Assembly (NCBI GenBank): GCA_030435675.1
Contig: CM059625.1
Span: forward strand, 12,276,001 to 12,340,000
Direction of reading: 5' to 3'
Length of the DNA stretch: 64,000 bases
Source of the DNA: Steinernema hermaphroditum
Lineage: Eukaryota; Nematoda; Chromadorea; Rhabditida; Steinernematidae
Part shown: one piece after another, positions 1 through 11,714 of the stretch
Layout: every line of letters starts with the position of its first letter
Numbering within the stretch: position 1 is the first letter of the stretch
Translations under genes and position numbers: made by a program
The notes under the pieces: model-generated
The model's database searches: none
The model's input: only the letters and a program-made list of their open reading frames with translations
Told to the model about the DNA's origin: nothing

Positions 1-228
1 GACGAGTGCTACGGGAAAATTCGCTGAAAGGGGAAATTCTGTGTTATGTGGGGGTTCAGTTTGTATTGAGCTGCCTGGAAATTACGTTGCATGATACTCT
101 CTTTTGCCAATGTCTTCTGATTTGTTTGGAAAACTTAGATTCGTTTGCTGCTTCTGATATATGCTTGCTTGAATGTGGGTATCGCGATTTCTGTTGTGAA
201 TATATGTTTGGAGTAAATCGTCAGTTTA

Positions 229-241
229 CTGTTCCTTTCAG
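229..241 (+). promoter_or_regulatory. rps-24: 3' splice site before rps-24 start (likely trans-splice acceptor)
   Basis: A pyrimidine-rich TTCCTTTCAG ends 12 nt before the rps-24 ATG. I see no coding exon upstream that could splice to it, so spliced-leader addition or a 5' UTR intron are the two readings. Trans-splicing is an inference from nematode habit; no SL RNA gene was found in the window. Confidence 0.5.
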
Positions 242-253
242 GTATAATTCGAG

Positions 254-745
254 ATGTCTGACGGAGTAGTCACGATCCGCACGCGTAAGGTCTTAACCAA
301 CCGTCTTCTTGCCCGCAAGCAAATGGTACTATATTGATTGGCGCTTCGTTGTTCGTAAAAAAGATGTATTCAGGTCGTCGATATCTCCCACCCCGGACGT
401 GCTTCCATCCCGAAGTCGGAACTCCGCGAACGCTTGTCCAAGATGTACAAGACCACCTCTGATGTCGTCGTCCCCTTTGGCTTCCGTTGCCAGTTCGGAG
501 GTGGAAAGAGCACCGGTTTTGCTCTCGTCTATGAATCCCTTGATCAAGCCAAGAAATTCGAGCCTAAGTACCGTCTCAACCGCGTATGTGTATTCGTCGT
601 AAAACTTGCCATTCACATTTGAGTGTTTTAGCTCAACGGAGTTAAGGTCGAGAAGAGCGGTCGCAAGCAGCGCAAGGAACGCAAGAACCGCCAGAAGAAG
701 GTCCGCGGAACAAAGAAGGCCGGAGTTGGAGGTGGAAAGAAATAA
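254..745 (+). CDS. rps-24: 40S ribosomal protein S24 (eS24)
   Basis: Structural protein of the small cytosolic ribosomal subunit. Three exons, 254-325, 374-583 and 632-745, separated by two introns of 48 nt each, give 131 aa, the usual length of eS24. The N-terminus reads [19 protein letters not shown], followed by the conserved [16 protein letters not shown] and the [20 protein letters not shown] core. The last exon is a Lys/Arg-rich tail ending GVGGGKK, as in other animal eS24 proteins. All three junctions are phase 0 and carry GT/AG. Start chosen because it is the first ATG after a good acceptor and matches the family N-terminus. Identity is near certain. Confidence 0.97.
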
Positions 746-1325
746 GATGTACTCTATGCACCTACTTTGTTATTGTTTGATTATAAACAGTTGATTGTTA
801 TTTGAGGCTTTCTTCGATGTGGGTGCATGTGCAGTGACTGGTAAGAAGTCCAGGCGGTCGATTTCTGGTCTATTACCGTGCTCCTTTTGGATGGATCTGT
901 GTATTTGTGCTACTGTTCACGGGAAAACCTGACTGTTAATGGGTGTGCGGTTTGTTTGTACTGTGAGATTTTTTCCCATTTCAAAAAAAAATCACTTGAT
1001 TTATTTCATCATTCGCGGTGACAAACTTGTCGAGTCGAGGTTGTGTACTGTTATTGTAAAGGAGACCCACCGGTCTTACTATTAAGCAAACGTAACAAAC
1101 GGACATGCTAACCTGAACAATTCAATGTTTTCGGCAAAACCAAGTAATTCTCATGGGATCACCAGATCGAATGTAGTGTCGACGATCGAGTTGCCCGCGT
1201 TTATCTGGATTCGTCGGGGAGCATCCCAAACAACCGGATGTTATATACGCATGTTGTTGATCGTATTCATTTGATCTTTCCTGTGATCCATGTGAAATGC
1301 TTTAGTTTTAGATCAGTTGACTGTA
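746..1325. other. Intergenic, rps-24 3' flank
   Basis: About 580 bases with no supportable gene. They hold the rps-24 3' UTR and T- and A-rich runs. I saw no clear AATAAA close to the stop codon. Confidence 0.5.
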
Positions 1326-1365
1326 GGTCTAATCCATGGCCATGGCCATGGCCATGGATTAGACC
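1326..1365. repeat. 40-bp perfect palindrome with CATGGC repeats
   Basis: The 40 bases equal their own reverse complement without mismatch. The outer arms are GGTCTAATCC and GGATTAGACC; the centre is built of overlapping CCATGG units (ATGGCC repeated). It ends 13 bases before the first ATG of the MOSC pseudogene. It could extrude as a cruciform or form a hairpin in RNA. No function can be read from the sequence alone. Confidence 0.95.
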
Positions 1366-1378
1366 GGTCCTGGTCCAG

Positions 1379-2474
1379 ATGGGAAAGCTTGAAGAACTCT
1401 TTGTTTATCCCATCAAGTCGTGCAAAGGCAACAAGGTCCGTCGGCCAATGTTTGTTTATAATATCAAGTAAATATAAACATTGCTATTTCCAGATAGATA
1501 CGTTGCAGTGTGGAAAACTAGGAGCATCGCGCGGAGAAGATTTCGACCGTTACTTTCTGATCGTCGATGCGGAAACAAATCACTTTCATACTGCTCGGTA
1601 GTTTCCTCAGCTTGTGCTTTTGGAAAGTCATGTGAATAAGGACATTTTGAAGATTTCTACTCCTGAAGGAAAGGCAATCGAAGTCGAGCGCTCTCTAGTT
1701 ACTGAATTTCCAGTTGTCCGTCCTAGCACGTAAGTGGACCTCCCATTGTGTGCCGGTCATAGATGGTTCTAGACTTCATTTCAAGAGACGTTAGGATGGC
1801 CTAGATTGTGTAGATGGTGTTGCAGCATTCCTGACCGAGTACCTGGGGTTGCGGGAGAAGCCCTGTCGACTTCTGTACTTACAGGAGGGTTACTATTCTG
1901 AACGTTGTTGCCAAACTTTCCAGAGTTGGTGAAATAACCCAGTTTCTAAACGAGACGATAAGGTATGTTATTTTGCATACACTATGTGGTATATTCGTGA
2001 GTGTTTAGACCCCATTTACCGACTTGGCACCGTACCTAGCCTTTTCATCTTCCCCTGCGATGATTTGAATAAAGAACTGAAAGCCAACAATACGGAGAAT
2101 TCGACTATAAGTTCAAGAAACTTTCGAACCAATATAGTTTTTGGCGTGCCTCGGTACGACAGAGACCGTTGGTTAGAATTGCGTATTGGATAAACAGAAT
2201 TTGTCTGCTATAAACCGTGTACCAGGTGAGAATGAGATGTTCAACGTTTTTTTATGTAGCTTTGTAGGTGTGTATTAACGACTGTGGAACCTGACACCGA
2301 CAAGAAAAGTCCTGATATCCAACCATTAAAGCTGCTCCGAGAATATCGCCTTGCATCAAAAGGAAAGTCACGTCAAGAGTTTAAGCAGAGCCCGATCTTT
2401 GAGTTAACATGAGCATTTTGAAGTGTGGTAACATGTCTGTTGGCGACGTTGTACTTTATTGGTTGATCGAATGA
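1379..2474 (+). pseudogene. MOSC-domain / mitochondrial amidoxime-reducing component-like pseudogene
   Basis: Intact members carry molybdenum cofactor on a MOSC domain and reduce N-hydroxylated compounds. Family landmarks appear in order: the N-terminal ELFVYPIKSCKG (1379-1435), a second exon from 1494 with DFDRYFLIVDAE and HTAR, then LVLLESHVNKDILKIS, VDGVAAFLTEYLG, a DDLNKEL piece, NFRTNIVFG with WLELRIG, CTR|CVLTTVEPDTD, and a C-terminal VNMSILKCGNMSVGDVV. The reading is broken. TAG stands at 1599-1601 where the family has Gln after TAR. The frame shifts near 1912-1925. TAA stands at 2191-2193 after LRIG. One base is missing near 2400 between SPIF and VNMS. I also found no phase-consistent junction after about 1731. 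Unusual introns could rescue one break but not all. Neighbouring genes read cleanly, so genuine decay is favoured. Confidence 0.8.
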
Positions 2475-4424
2475 AGAGGTGAATATTCTCAGTTAGTGCT
2501 GCCGCTGTTTCTGTTTTTTTTTGCCTGATTTGAGGTTTTCCCAATGTAGTTGGAGGTGTTACTCTTAGAGTATGGTTGGTTGGGACAAACGTCAATTCGA
2601 CTTCAATATACTCCGTTCATAATGCAGTGAGCTTGAACTTATGATGATGCTAGCGGGAAACTGCGCGCTGAAGGTCTTAACGCTGAACGGTTCGTGCAGT
2701 GGAAGTGGGGTGCATCAATTTAACGCTGCTCCCCATCTTTGTCATTTTCCCAATTCATCTATGGTGACGCCCTGTCAACATGATCTTGTTTCGTTATCGT
2801 CTATATGGTATGTGGCGTTCGCGCAACAACTGATCTGAGCGCAAGCCAAGCATCTTAGCGTGATCATTCTCGTTGAATGGGACGCCATTCTCGCGCATTG
2901 ATTCGAATCTATTTCCACTTTCCGTCAACTGGCGACCTTCGTTTAGTAGATAACACGGAAGCCCAACCAGAAACTGCGAGATACGCCCTCATAAGGAACT
3001 TCAAAGGTGTGCTTACCTTCCCATGTTGTTTACATGGGAACATTTAATGTTCCTTATTTACCTCACGCTGACACTGTCTAAATCTATGATAACGACTTCC
3101 CTCAATTCCAACAGGTAGAGGTGACGCCCGGCAGAGGCGGCTCCCACGCCCCGTTCTGCCTTCCTACCTCCAGCAGCTTCCCCATCATCGACTATTTTAG
3201 GAGTTCCCTTGTGTAATAAACTGATCCCATAAGCAGATTGTCGCTGAAGTCCATGGTACTCATACTCATACAAGACCATCTGATTACAGCACCTTATCGG
3301 CACCTTTCAGCACCTTGTGTGCCTACACACAGCTTGCCATTTCACACGCGTAATTTCCTTGCTTTCCGCTTTAGCGAATCTCCCCTGAACCTCTTCTGCA
3401 TTTTCAGATAACACATATATTGTAGCGATAATGGTTATATGCTTTACATTTAACGATTTTTTGGCAAAATAAGACAACTTCGCCAGCAATCTTCTCTGCG
3501 GCGGTTGGCCATGGTACTGTGTTCAATGGTGCAGTCATTTGTTGCATGCACTTGATTTTCTTTTCGTTTTTTAAAATCCATACAAACAAAACATACGATG
3601 AGGATTTTACATAAAAAAACAAACTTTGCCTTCCCTGCAATTTGTTTACGTATACAATATTTTACTAACTACTTATAACCAGTTCATTTTGGATATTTCA
3701 TGTACTTTCATGCAAACATCTTCGAATGTAGCACAATTACTCTCTTTGAGCTCCGTCGTTCTATCAGTAGTAGCAACATAACGTAGCAACATAAATTGAA
3801 AATCACTCCCGAGTACTGAATTCAGTTAACGCACTTTTGACTCAACAGTTTTTTTGACCTCGGATCGCGAGAAAAACGAATTCGCGAGGATGACTAATCG
3901 ACCTCGTATCATAAGGCGTCTTTGCAATTTCGTGAATTTTTGTTCTACCCTGTATCACCATTAATCAGACTGTTTTTTGCCTCCTGCATAACGCTTGCGC
4001 TATTAATGATGCAGAGCTTTTGCCTTGAAACGTGTGGGCGATAAGGAGCCTTAGGTCTTGTGAGCCCCTCGACAGCTCTGGCCAACGGAAACCCCATGAT
4101 TTCCGATTAATTGTTGTGTTACCACCGAGTCGCGATAAATACCACGACTCTTGAGGGTAGCCATGCAAATTCCCAACGGTATTAATTAGCTTCATGCTCC
4201 ATGACGTCAGTGATACCTCAGCGACAATGCTCTCTTTAAAGGAGGACAAAATATGCGGAAAGAAATTAAACGAACTCGAGCTTATTTGCAAAAGAAATTG
4301 TACTCAATCGGCCTCTAGCGGAATGTTGTTTAGAATAGTGTACAAGAAGCGATTGTCTATCGACGGAGCCGCTCGACTAGGGTACGGTAGCCCCACGTAA
4401 TGGCCACTAGCTGAGCACTTTCAG
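2475..4424. other. No supportable gene
   Basis: About 1.9 kb. It may hold upstream exons or promoter of the DGK gene (the first strands of its PH domain are still missing), but I found no stretch with both coding character and phase-consistent splice sites. Confidence 0.4.
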
Positions 4425-7400
4425 CAGTGGAACGAGTGTTTCGTGCGCCTCGACAGTGAGCATCGCATCTTTGGATACTCTCTGGCCCTCGCTGCGTCAA
4501 ATGGGCCGCGAGTGACGGCTTTTCAGGAGGTCAGTTTTGCGCATTTATGCATCCATGTGGACCCATGCTGAAATTCGAGAAGCACGCATGAGTGAAAAGG
4601 TGCTGATGCGCCGTCCATTTTGGGCTCGCCCAATTCTCCAAGTCATCGTCGATAGCTTTACTCTTCTTAAGCGTACGTTTATTCTCGTCGTGCAGCCTCA
4701 ATGACAATTAGCGCAAAAAGCGAATTAACTGTGCAGGAATTGTTTCAAATTGCGTTCTATCACGTGCGTCGTCGCGACCACCATTGGGGCTATTTGCTAA
4801 TTGAACAACAAATGATGGTCGTGGCTATGTTTTGATTGTGTCCCGAAAACGAATGGCATCGCTATTTCATTGTTCTCGATGAGCACGTCGAGAGCTTTTT
4901 GGTAAAAAGCGCGCGCCTACGCCTAGAAGCGGTTTCTTGTTCACTGCGTTCTTTTGTTTCTGCTAAGTGATGTCGAAAATTATAATAGCGGTGCCGAATG
5001 GGCCTTAGTCGGCAACTTATTGGCCTCTTCCTGGCATCGACTCTTCGTGTTTTTGTGTCTCGCCACCACTTCTTCGTTTCGTTAGTAGGATTAACATAGT
5101 TCCTGACATGTGTCATGAGTCGCCGCGTTGGATTACTGTAGGTTCGTGGATCCTGGAGTAATGGAATTAGCTGTCTCTTGAGAGTTGATCCCATGTGTAC
5201 ATGTTAACGGCTTTTATCATTCTATAATGTATTAAACGGGTGCCAATGTTGACGATAATCTTGAACTCATCAATGGGCAAGATTCTAAAGTGTTCTGAAG
5301 CCTCAATGACCATCGCTGTTTCGCTATTCGAGAACATATTGTAGACGCGAGAAAACTGAAGAACTTATTTATGTTGTCTCCATGCAGAAATTCTAATTTT
5401 GTTCCCTTTTTCGCGATTCGTCGCGCTCAAGCCAAATAAATTAGGCTTTCGGTCACGCACTCGGAAGCTGCATGGACCGCTCGCGAGAGCAATAAAATCC
5501 ACTGCTCGCCTCGCGCGGCGATTTTTTTGTGAATGGGCCGCCGCGGCAAGCGCATGAATGAATGAAACAGTGGTTCTACGGCTCGACCCTCGGGCTTCGG
5601 ATATAGCTTCGCCGAAAAGGGGTGAAAAGTGAGAGCTACGCTGCGATCCAAGTGGTTCCAGACTCATGAATGGATCGACTGGAGATTGATGATGCGAGTG
5701 TGTGCACTTTTGGCTTTGTCCAGGCACGGGTAGGGTGCATCGTCAGCAATTGGAGAGCAGTAATGCAACATCAATTATATACATTACCGAAACTCCCTCG
5801 GGATTCTGCGGTAGCACTTACACCAAATTTGTGTACGATCGGATCAATTTCGCGTCTTCACACCTAATTAACTTGCGGCCTAATGACGATGAATGGGAGC
5901 GCCATCGATGATGAATAATTCAAATTTTAAATTTACGGTCGTTATTGTCTGTATGGACAATTTCCATTTATCTCTAGATGTTCGGCGGGAAAGGAAATAT
6001 GTGAAAAAGGACGAGCACTGACCAACCACATAGCCCATCGTTCGTCCATTCTTTCGTTCTCTGTTCGATCATTCATTACTTTGTCTTCGGCTTCGACCAC
6101 AACTTTCATCCGAAGGATTATCGACTTCCGGCTAAGCCGTCCCAGATCTTCGCACAACAGATCGGCACACACTTCTTGGCAACCGGATTATCATGCACTT
6201 TACGTATAAGAAGCGATGAATGGGAGCGCCATCGATGATGAATAATTCAAACATGCCCATGAGCTAAATTTACGGTCGTTATTGTCTGTATGGACAATTT
6301 CCATTTATCTCTAGATGTTCGGCGGGAAAGGAAATATGTGAAAAAGGACGAGCACTGACCAACCACATAGCCCATCGTTCGTCCATTCTTTCGTTCTCTG
6401 TTCGATCATTCATTACTTTGTCTTCGGCTTCGACCACAACTTTCATCCGAAGGATTATCGACTTCCGGCTAAGCCGTCCCAGATCTTCGCACAACAGATC
6501 GGCACACACTTCTTGGCAACCGGATTATCATGCACTTTACGTATAAGAAGCGCAAGACGAATATGAACTAGCGACCCACCTCAAGGTGCACAAAGGTTAA
6601 TGCGGCCCGTTTGGCGAGCGACCCATAGCGACTCGTGGTCTCCTCGCACACTCGATTCCACTCAGCTGTTCGTATCGTCTTCTTCTTTCGCCTCGTTGCG
6701 GTCGTCGTCTGCACATCGCCGTCGTTGTGCCCTGTCCGATCGATTTTGTTTCCGAGCGAGGGTGATCCGTCCGTCGTCGGTCGCCGTTGTCACCATCTCC
6801 ACCACCACAGTCACCACATGGCCGCGCCGCGGGCGACTGATCTCGAATTGATCGACTCCTGTTTCCTTTCTATGGCGCTCTGCCAGCGAATCCTCCGAAT
6901 TCGGTTTTATACACACAGAATCACACTTTTTGTGCTGTTCAACCATGAGTGTGAGCTGGTCTACAAACGACCGATATTTTCATTTGGCCCCTCAGGGAGC
7001 GCGGCGACGGAGAGTCATCACCGCGCTGCTCGGACGCAGCAATATACTGTAGTTCGACCGGCGCCGTGGGATCCGCTGTTGAGGACCATGTGCTTTCACG
7101 CAATGAGTTAGAGAGGAACTTCGAAACTCAGCGTCCGGTCCACCCGTTTTCATGAATCTGGCCCGTTCGATGTGATGTTGTTCCTTTCGTCATTCGCGGG
7201 TCCCGCCAGACTTGAATAAACAATTCTTAGTTGTTTCTGCCTCCTTCCACGGATGCGAATCAACGAGAAATAAATTCACTTTGGGCCGGTTTGCAAACGA
7301 GCGTCGAGTGACGAATTCGCCGTCCCTCCTGACTTCCACTCGCCCACCTAGTCTGCTGATAGTTCCGACAGACAAATTCATACGGATTATCGCGCTCATA

Positions 7401-8869
7401 CTCTTTTCCAGCCGTTTGTTCCGCTTTGACGGGCGCAGACGTTTGCGCGAGAAACAGTAACACGAAGTCGTGGACGAAGTTGCTCGTTTTCGGTGCAGTT
7501 TTGTATTTGCGTGCTAAAGCGAATGCCTTTTCAGGTCACTCGAAACTCTGCGAGTTGGTGCTCTATTCAACTAACTGAATTCTCCGTGGCCACACTCCAA
7601 CGGAAGTCAGGCCGATGTAGATTCGGCTTCGTGGTGAGTTACGCCCTTCTTCTTCATAAAGCACCAATTTGCTCCCTTCTATTTTTGACATAAATCGACG
7701 TAAATGCTCGCGTCGCATTGTCGTTTCCATTCATATAAACATGCAATTGGCAATATGACCCTCTTCTTACGACTTTTCCGTTGTTTTATACTACTGCCAT
7801 TCTATAATTGGGAAGGCATTTCAATCGAATTTCCGAGTGGAGTACGACTTACCTCTCGGCGTCTTTCGCAACTTAGGAGGAACCTGATTCATCGTCCCAC
7901 GCCGCCCAAATATGACGTTTAGTTAGATTAAGCCAATCTCGGTTTTCAATACTATGAGCGCGGTTTTTTTCTTTCCTTTCGCTTTCGTTCACAACGTCTA
8001 AATTTGTTATCGTTTGCTTTTCGACTTTGTTTTTATCGCCGCGTTTTCGTTGGTGCTTCCGCAGACGCGATTTCTGCGCGTCCACAATAATTCCGTTCAT
8101 GTGCCTTTAGAGTTGTTTCCGATTTATGTCCCGATTGTTGCGGAAATAGCGTCAGGGCGCAAATATTTCGGCGTTCCACCTTTTTGCCTCCCACTTGCAA
8201 AGGTGTGTGTGGATGCGTCTTTATGCATTTTGTTTACATTTTTGGGATGGGAAACTTGTTGCAACGTTTATGACGAGGATGTGTGCGAGAATTTTCGGCG
8301 CCCCACCTCATCAGCTCCCTTCTTCATCCCTTCCTATTTACTCCTTCTTGAAAAAGGCCCGCACTCATTCATATCTTTCCATTTTCGTCGGTTTCTGGCC
8401 GCGCCCGCGTCTCATCTCTTACACATTTCCACTCCATGTGACAACCTATTTTTGTGTCTTTCCTGATGTACAACGTTTTCCTCACTTTTCGACCATAGCA
8501 CGCAAATCAGTCGGTGTACTTAGGAATACTGAAGAGCGATCTATTCTATGAAGGTGCGTAAAGTTGCTTTCGAAGGAGATAGGTTGCATCGCGCTTCGGT
8601 ATCGGAATTTTTTCGGATCTTTAGGTTGATAAGCGCGCATTCCGGTTACTTTCGCACTCCACTTTCCCAATTCCTTCATTTAAAATGCCATGAGACAATG
8701 CATTTACATTCAGCTTCCGTTTTTTTGACATGGGAATTCATTGCAGCTGATTACGCCGCAAGGAGTTGTCGAATTCGGAGTGCCCAACCGTCAGGCGATG
8801 GAAGAATGGCTGTCGGCACTCAAGTCACTGACCTCGAGCAGTGCTCAAACGGCAGATCATGACAAACAG
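4425..8869 (+). CDS. dgk-4: Upstream PH-domain exons of the diacylglycerol kinase (long isoform, partial)
   Basis: Two candidate exons, 4425-4529 and 8747-8869, both start and end in phase 0. The second reads LITPQGVVEFGVPN then RQAMEEWLSALKSL, the last strand and C-terminal helix of a PH domain with its invariant Trp. It corresponds to the ITP...EMEDWIAAL stretch before the first C1 domain in vertebrate DGK delta/eta. The first reads QWNECFVRLDSEHRIFGYS, a plausible PH beta-strand pair, and is less certain. The second exon ends CAG|gtatat and can join exon 12741 of the kinase in frame, replacing the short-isoform first exon at 11715. The true start codon of this isoform was not found. Confidence is high for 8747-8869 and moderate for 4425-4529. 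Confidence 0.6.
4530..5887. other. Putative DGK intron sequence, no other gene seen
   Basis: If the PH exons are real this lies inside the long DGK intron. It has GC-rich patches but no conserved protein segment that I can support. Confidence 0.4.
5888..6551. repeat. Direct tandem duplication, two units of about 330 bp
   Basis: Unit 1 is about 5888-6214 and unit 2 about 6215-6551. The units appear identical except near their starts, where unit 2 carries roughly 10 extra bases (around 6251-6264) compared with unit 1 (around 5922-5930). Both contain the same 76-codon open frame on the minus strand (5942-6172 and 6279-6509). It has no recognisable domain and is probably not a gene. The near-identity indicates a recent duplication, or an assembly artefact of a repeat. 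Confidence 0.92.
6552..8746. other. Putative DGK intron/upstream region
   Basis: About 2.2 kb without a supportable gene. Open frames in GC-rich stretches (for example 6600-7111) overlap each other on both strands and show no family signature. Confidence 0.4.
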
Positions 8870-11286
8870 GTATATTTTATGTAACTTTAAGGTGGTAAAA
8901 GTGCGCAGAAAAAGGCTTAAGACAACTGTGTATTGTAGACGCAATATCGGAAATCGTAGGACTTATTCAGAGAACCACTTAAGTGCACTTTAGACCACAA
9001 ATTTATATTTGTGGTTTGCTTCGAAGACTAAAAAAGTTTTGGATGATTCTCCACTATAGTTTCATTTGTAACTCTGGCGCTTTCTTTGAGGAAACTGTTA
9101 TAGTGTTACGTGAACTGTTAGTTCGTGCAGCTTTTCTGTGTTCCGACTAGAAACAGATGATTTAACCCACACATGAATTCAGAAGAACATGGATTCTGTA
9201 GGTGTAAAGGACAGGTGCAAAGTGCGCACTCATTCAATTAATCTGCGGATTTGTGTGGGACGTGAGCTACCCGACACATTCAAGGCGAGATCATGCGTTC
9301 CTGCTGTTCTTACCACTTCCTGTGACGTTGAGAATCTTGTTTTTCTTTAAGCCACCCATTCAGGGAGATTAATTAAAGATTTTCCCTAATTTCCCGCGAT
9401 GCGTTGCTTAACAGAACGTTGCTTCCACTGCGTTCTCTGATCTAGGCCATTTAAAGCGGAAATCAGCGTGGTATTCATGTCGTCTAGTTACCTTCGACTC
9501 TCATATATGTGTACGCGAAAGCCGGTCGGACAATTACGCCGATTCTGAGCCCTCTCTGTGCAGGCGCACGTAGGTGTTTAATTCCTTTTGCGGATTACGG
9601 TGCTCTCAAACGGATTAGGCGTTGTTTCGACGGGGGCGTTGTAGAGAACTTTCCAAGGCGTGTAGGGAGTGTTCGAGATTTCCAGAAAATCGAGAATTAT
9701 ATGCGATTTTTTCCATTGATATGAGCCGCTTTTGGCTTTCAAAGCTGTAAAAATCGTTATTTTGGCTAGTACTAGTCTTTAATTGCAGTTTTTAAATGGA
9801 GCAGGGTTCAAAACGGATGGAGGCAAAAACATGTTCTGCTCACCTTTGCTTGACTGGTCAGCTATCAATTGAAATTCCGCTTTTCCACCATTTTCAGCCC
9901 TGTGGAAAATGTTTCGTAATGAGTGTTTATCAGACGGCGATGAGGTTCAATCCCCTTATTTGGATTACCGTTTGACGTAATCCCAGAAAATCAAAGATCG
10001 ACGTCACGGCTGATTTCCACAACCCACGGATTATCGTGTGCCATTTTTGCTTTAGTAATTGCACATATTCATACATTCACAATTGCAAAGTTTCATTGAC
10101 CACCTTTGCCCTTTCGGACAGTGCAGACACGAATAATTATCGCAATTCTATTTCTGGATAGCCGGAAATTATTCATCCCACATCAATAATTTACTCCGGT
10201 GTACTTCCTCGAAAATGTTTCAGGGTGTGATGAGAATGGATGTAATTGTTGTTAATTACGTAGATTAATGACAGTCTGTCCAAGTTCTTTCACGCAATCC
10301 ATGCGTCTTAAGGACAACGCGATTTTCGCATTGCCCCCATCGTTCCTCTTTTTGCATTTTGCTTTCGCCTGACGCTTTGCGACACTTTTTCGAACTGAAT
10401 TTTCCTCGGTTCGCCATTGAGCTCGCGGGCTTTTCAATTGTCACTAAAAGATGTGGATTCCTCGCGGAAATGATTCCATTGCATCGTCTTCTTCCTTATC
10501 CTCCCCCATGGATTCAATTTCGTCAATTCTAAATAGGCCTACACAGAAGGGTTCTGCAAAACAACATGAAGGATCTCAGCAAATCGTTCCTCTGTCATCG
10601 CATTACAACGTGTCTGCAGAATGCCCTTTTCCGTCTACTGACAGATTCAGGCGACGATTGTATTGGAATGTTGTATGGCTCTGCAAGGCCCACCTACTCT
10701 TCGCCGAATTCCATTAGAAATACCACAAATTCCGCGACGGCATTTAAATACAGACCGGAATGAATTTCGGTTCACTTGAGAAAAAGGGACACGATTCAAA
10801 CACTGTTTCTTTCGCGATGTTGACATCTCTCGAATTACAAACAAAGTCGTTAATTTGATTTTTACGTCATTCGAGGATGTGACAACTCCACCAAAATCCT
10901 GTTGAGTTGTTGTTCACGCTTGAGCGTAATTCGATTGCTGTTCGTATTAATTAATAAGGCCGCTAGATGCAATTGTTGATCATAAGGCTCGCCTTCGAGA
11001 CGTTTATCACGCAATACCGGATGTCTCCAATTTTGCGCTTAAATTGGCATTTGGAACAACTAAGTGCAGTCAACACGTTATAAAATTCAACAAAAATGTA
11101 ATTTGTGGATAGCGCCAATTAGGGGTTCTCCATGACATCACGCGCTTAATGGTAGCCACTTGATGTTGATTTCCCGATTTTCGATCTCCTATTCCCGATA
11201 ATGATAGCTTCAGTGATGCGGTAATAACGCAAAATGATAGGGTTCGGTGATAACCTCAAATTCTGGAGCGGCTTTCCAGAAGAGCA
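8870..11286. other. Putative DGK intron, 5' half
   Basis: No gene recognised. A short palindromic stretch (ACCACAAAT...ATTTGTGGT) lies at about 8996-9016. A serine-rich frame at 10451-10600 could be an alternative first exon, but it lacks a convincing in-frame donor. Confidence 0.35.
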
Positions 11287-11294
11287 TATAAAAG
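11287..11294 (+). promoter_or_regulatory. dgk-4: TATA box of the short DGK isoform
   Basis: TATAAAAG preceded by GCA lies about 420 bases upstream of the short-isoform ATG at 11715, with no gene between. It supports an internal promoter. A start about 30 bases downstream (near 11320) would give a long 5' UTR. Inference from position and consensus only. Confidence 0.5.
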
Positions 11295-11714
11295 CGGTCA
11301 TTGGTTAGCTCGCATCTTCAGCGTACGCTGTGGCCTCGCCCCGGTCCGCGTCTCACAATAGCGTCCTCTGCTAAACAGATACAGAGCCGGCGGATACAAA
11401 GATTTCGTCGTGTTGTTTACTCGTACGCAAGCAGGCTTAGGCAGCTACCGTAGAAAAAGGCCAGATATCTCCGCATGCCCCTCGGAAGCGCGTCTACGCC
11501 GATCTTTGGCACTTCCCACGCCCACGTGTTACGATCGCGCGGACCATGACGATCGGCTCGCTTGATTCCGATTCGGTTTTTTTGCGGCGCGCGCTCTCGT
11601 CACTAAGTTGCGGATTTCACAATTCATAGGTCGCCGCAATTGTGCATGCATCCTGTATTTCATGCTGTGCTCGGGCGACGGGATGAGGGAATTCGACAAA
11701 TGATGACTAAACAA

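Noticed and set aside
5942..6509. Two identical 76-codon minus-strand frames as duplicated genes
   Set aside because: They are simply carried by the tandem DNA duplication. There is no domain, splice support or coding bias.
6600..7111. 158-codon plus-strand frame near 6.6-7.1 kb
   Set aside because: Overlapping frames are open on both strands in this GC-rich stretch, and no family signature is seen.
9946..9957. GGTTCAATCCCC, resembling a tRNA B box
   Set aside because: No A box, anticodon stem or acceptor stem can be built at the required distance upstream.
10451..10717. Ser-rich frame (MWIPRGNDSIASSSS...) as another DGK first exon
   Set aside because: No convincing in-frame donor leading to exon 12741, and no matching family N-terminus.
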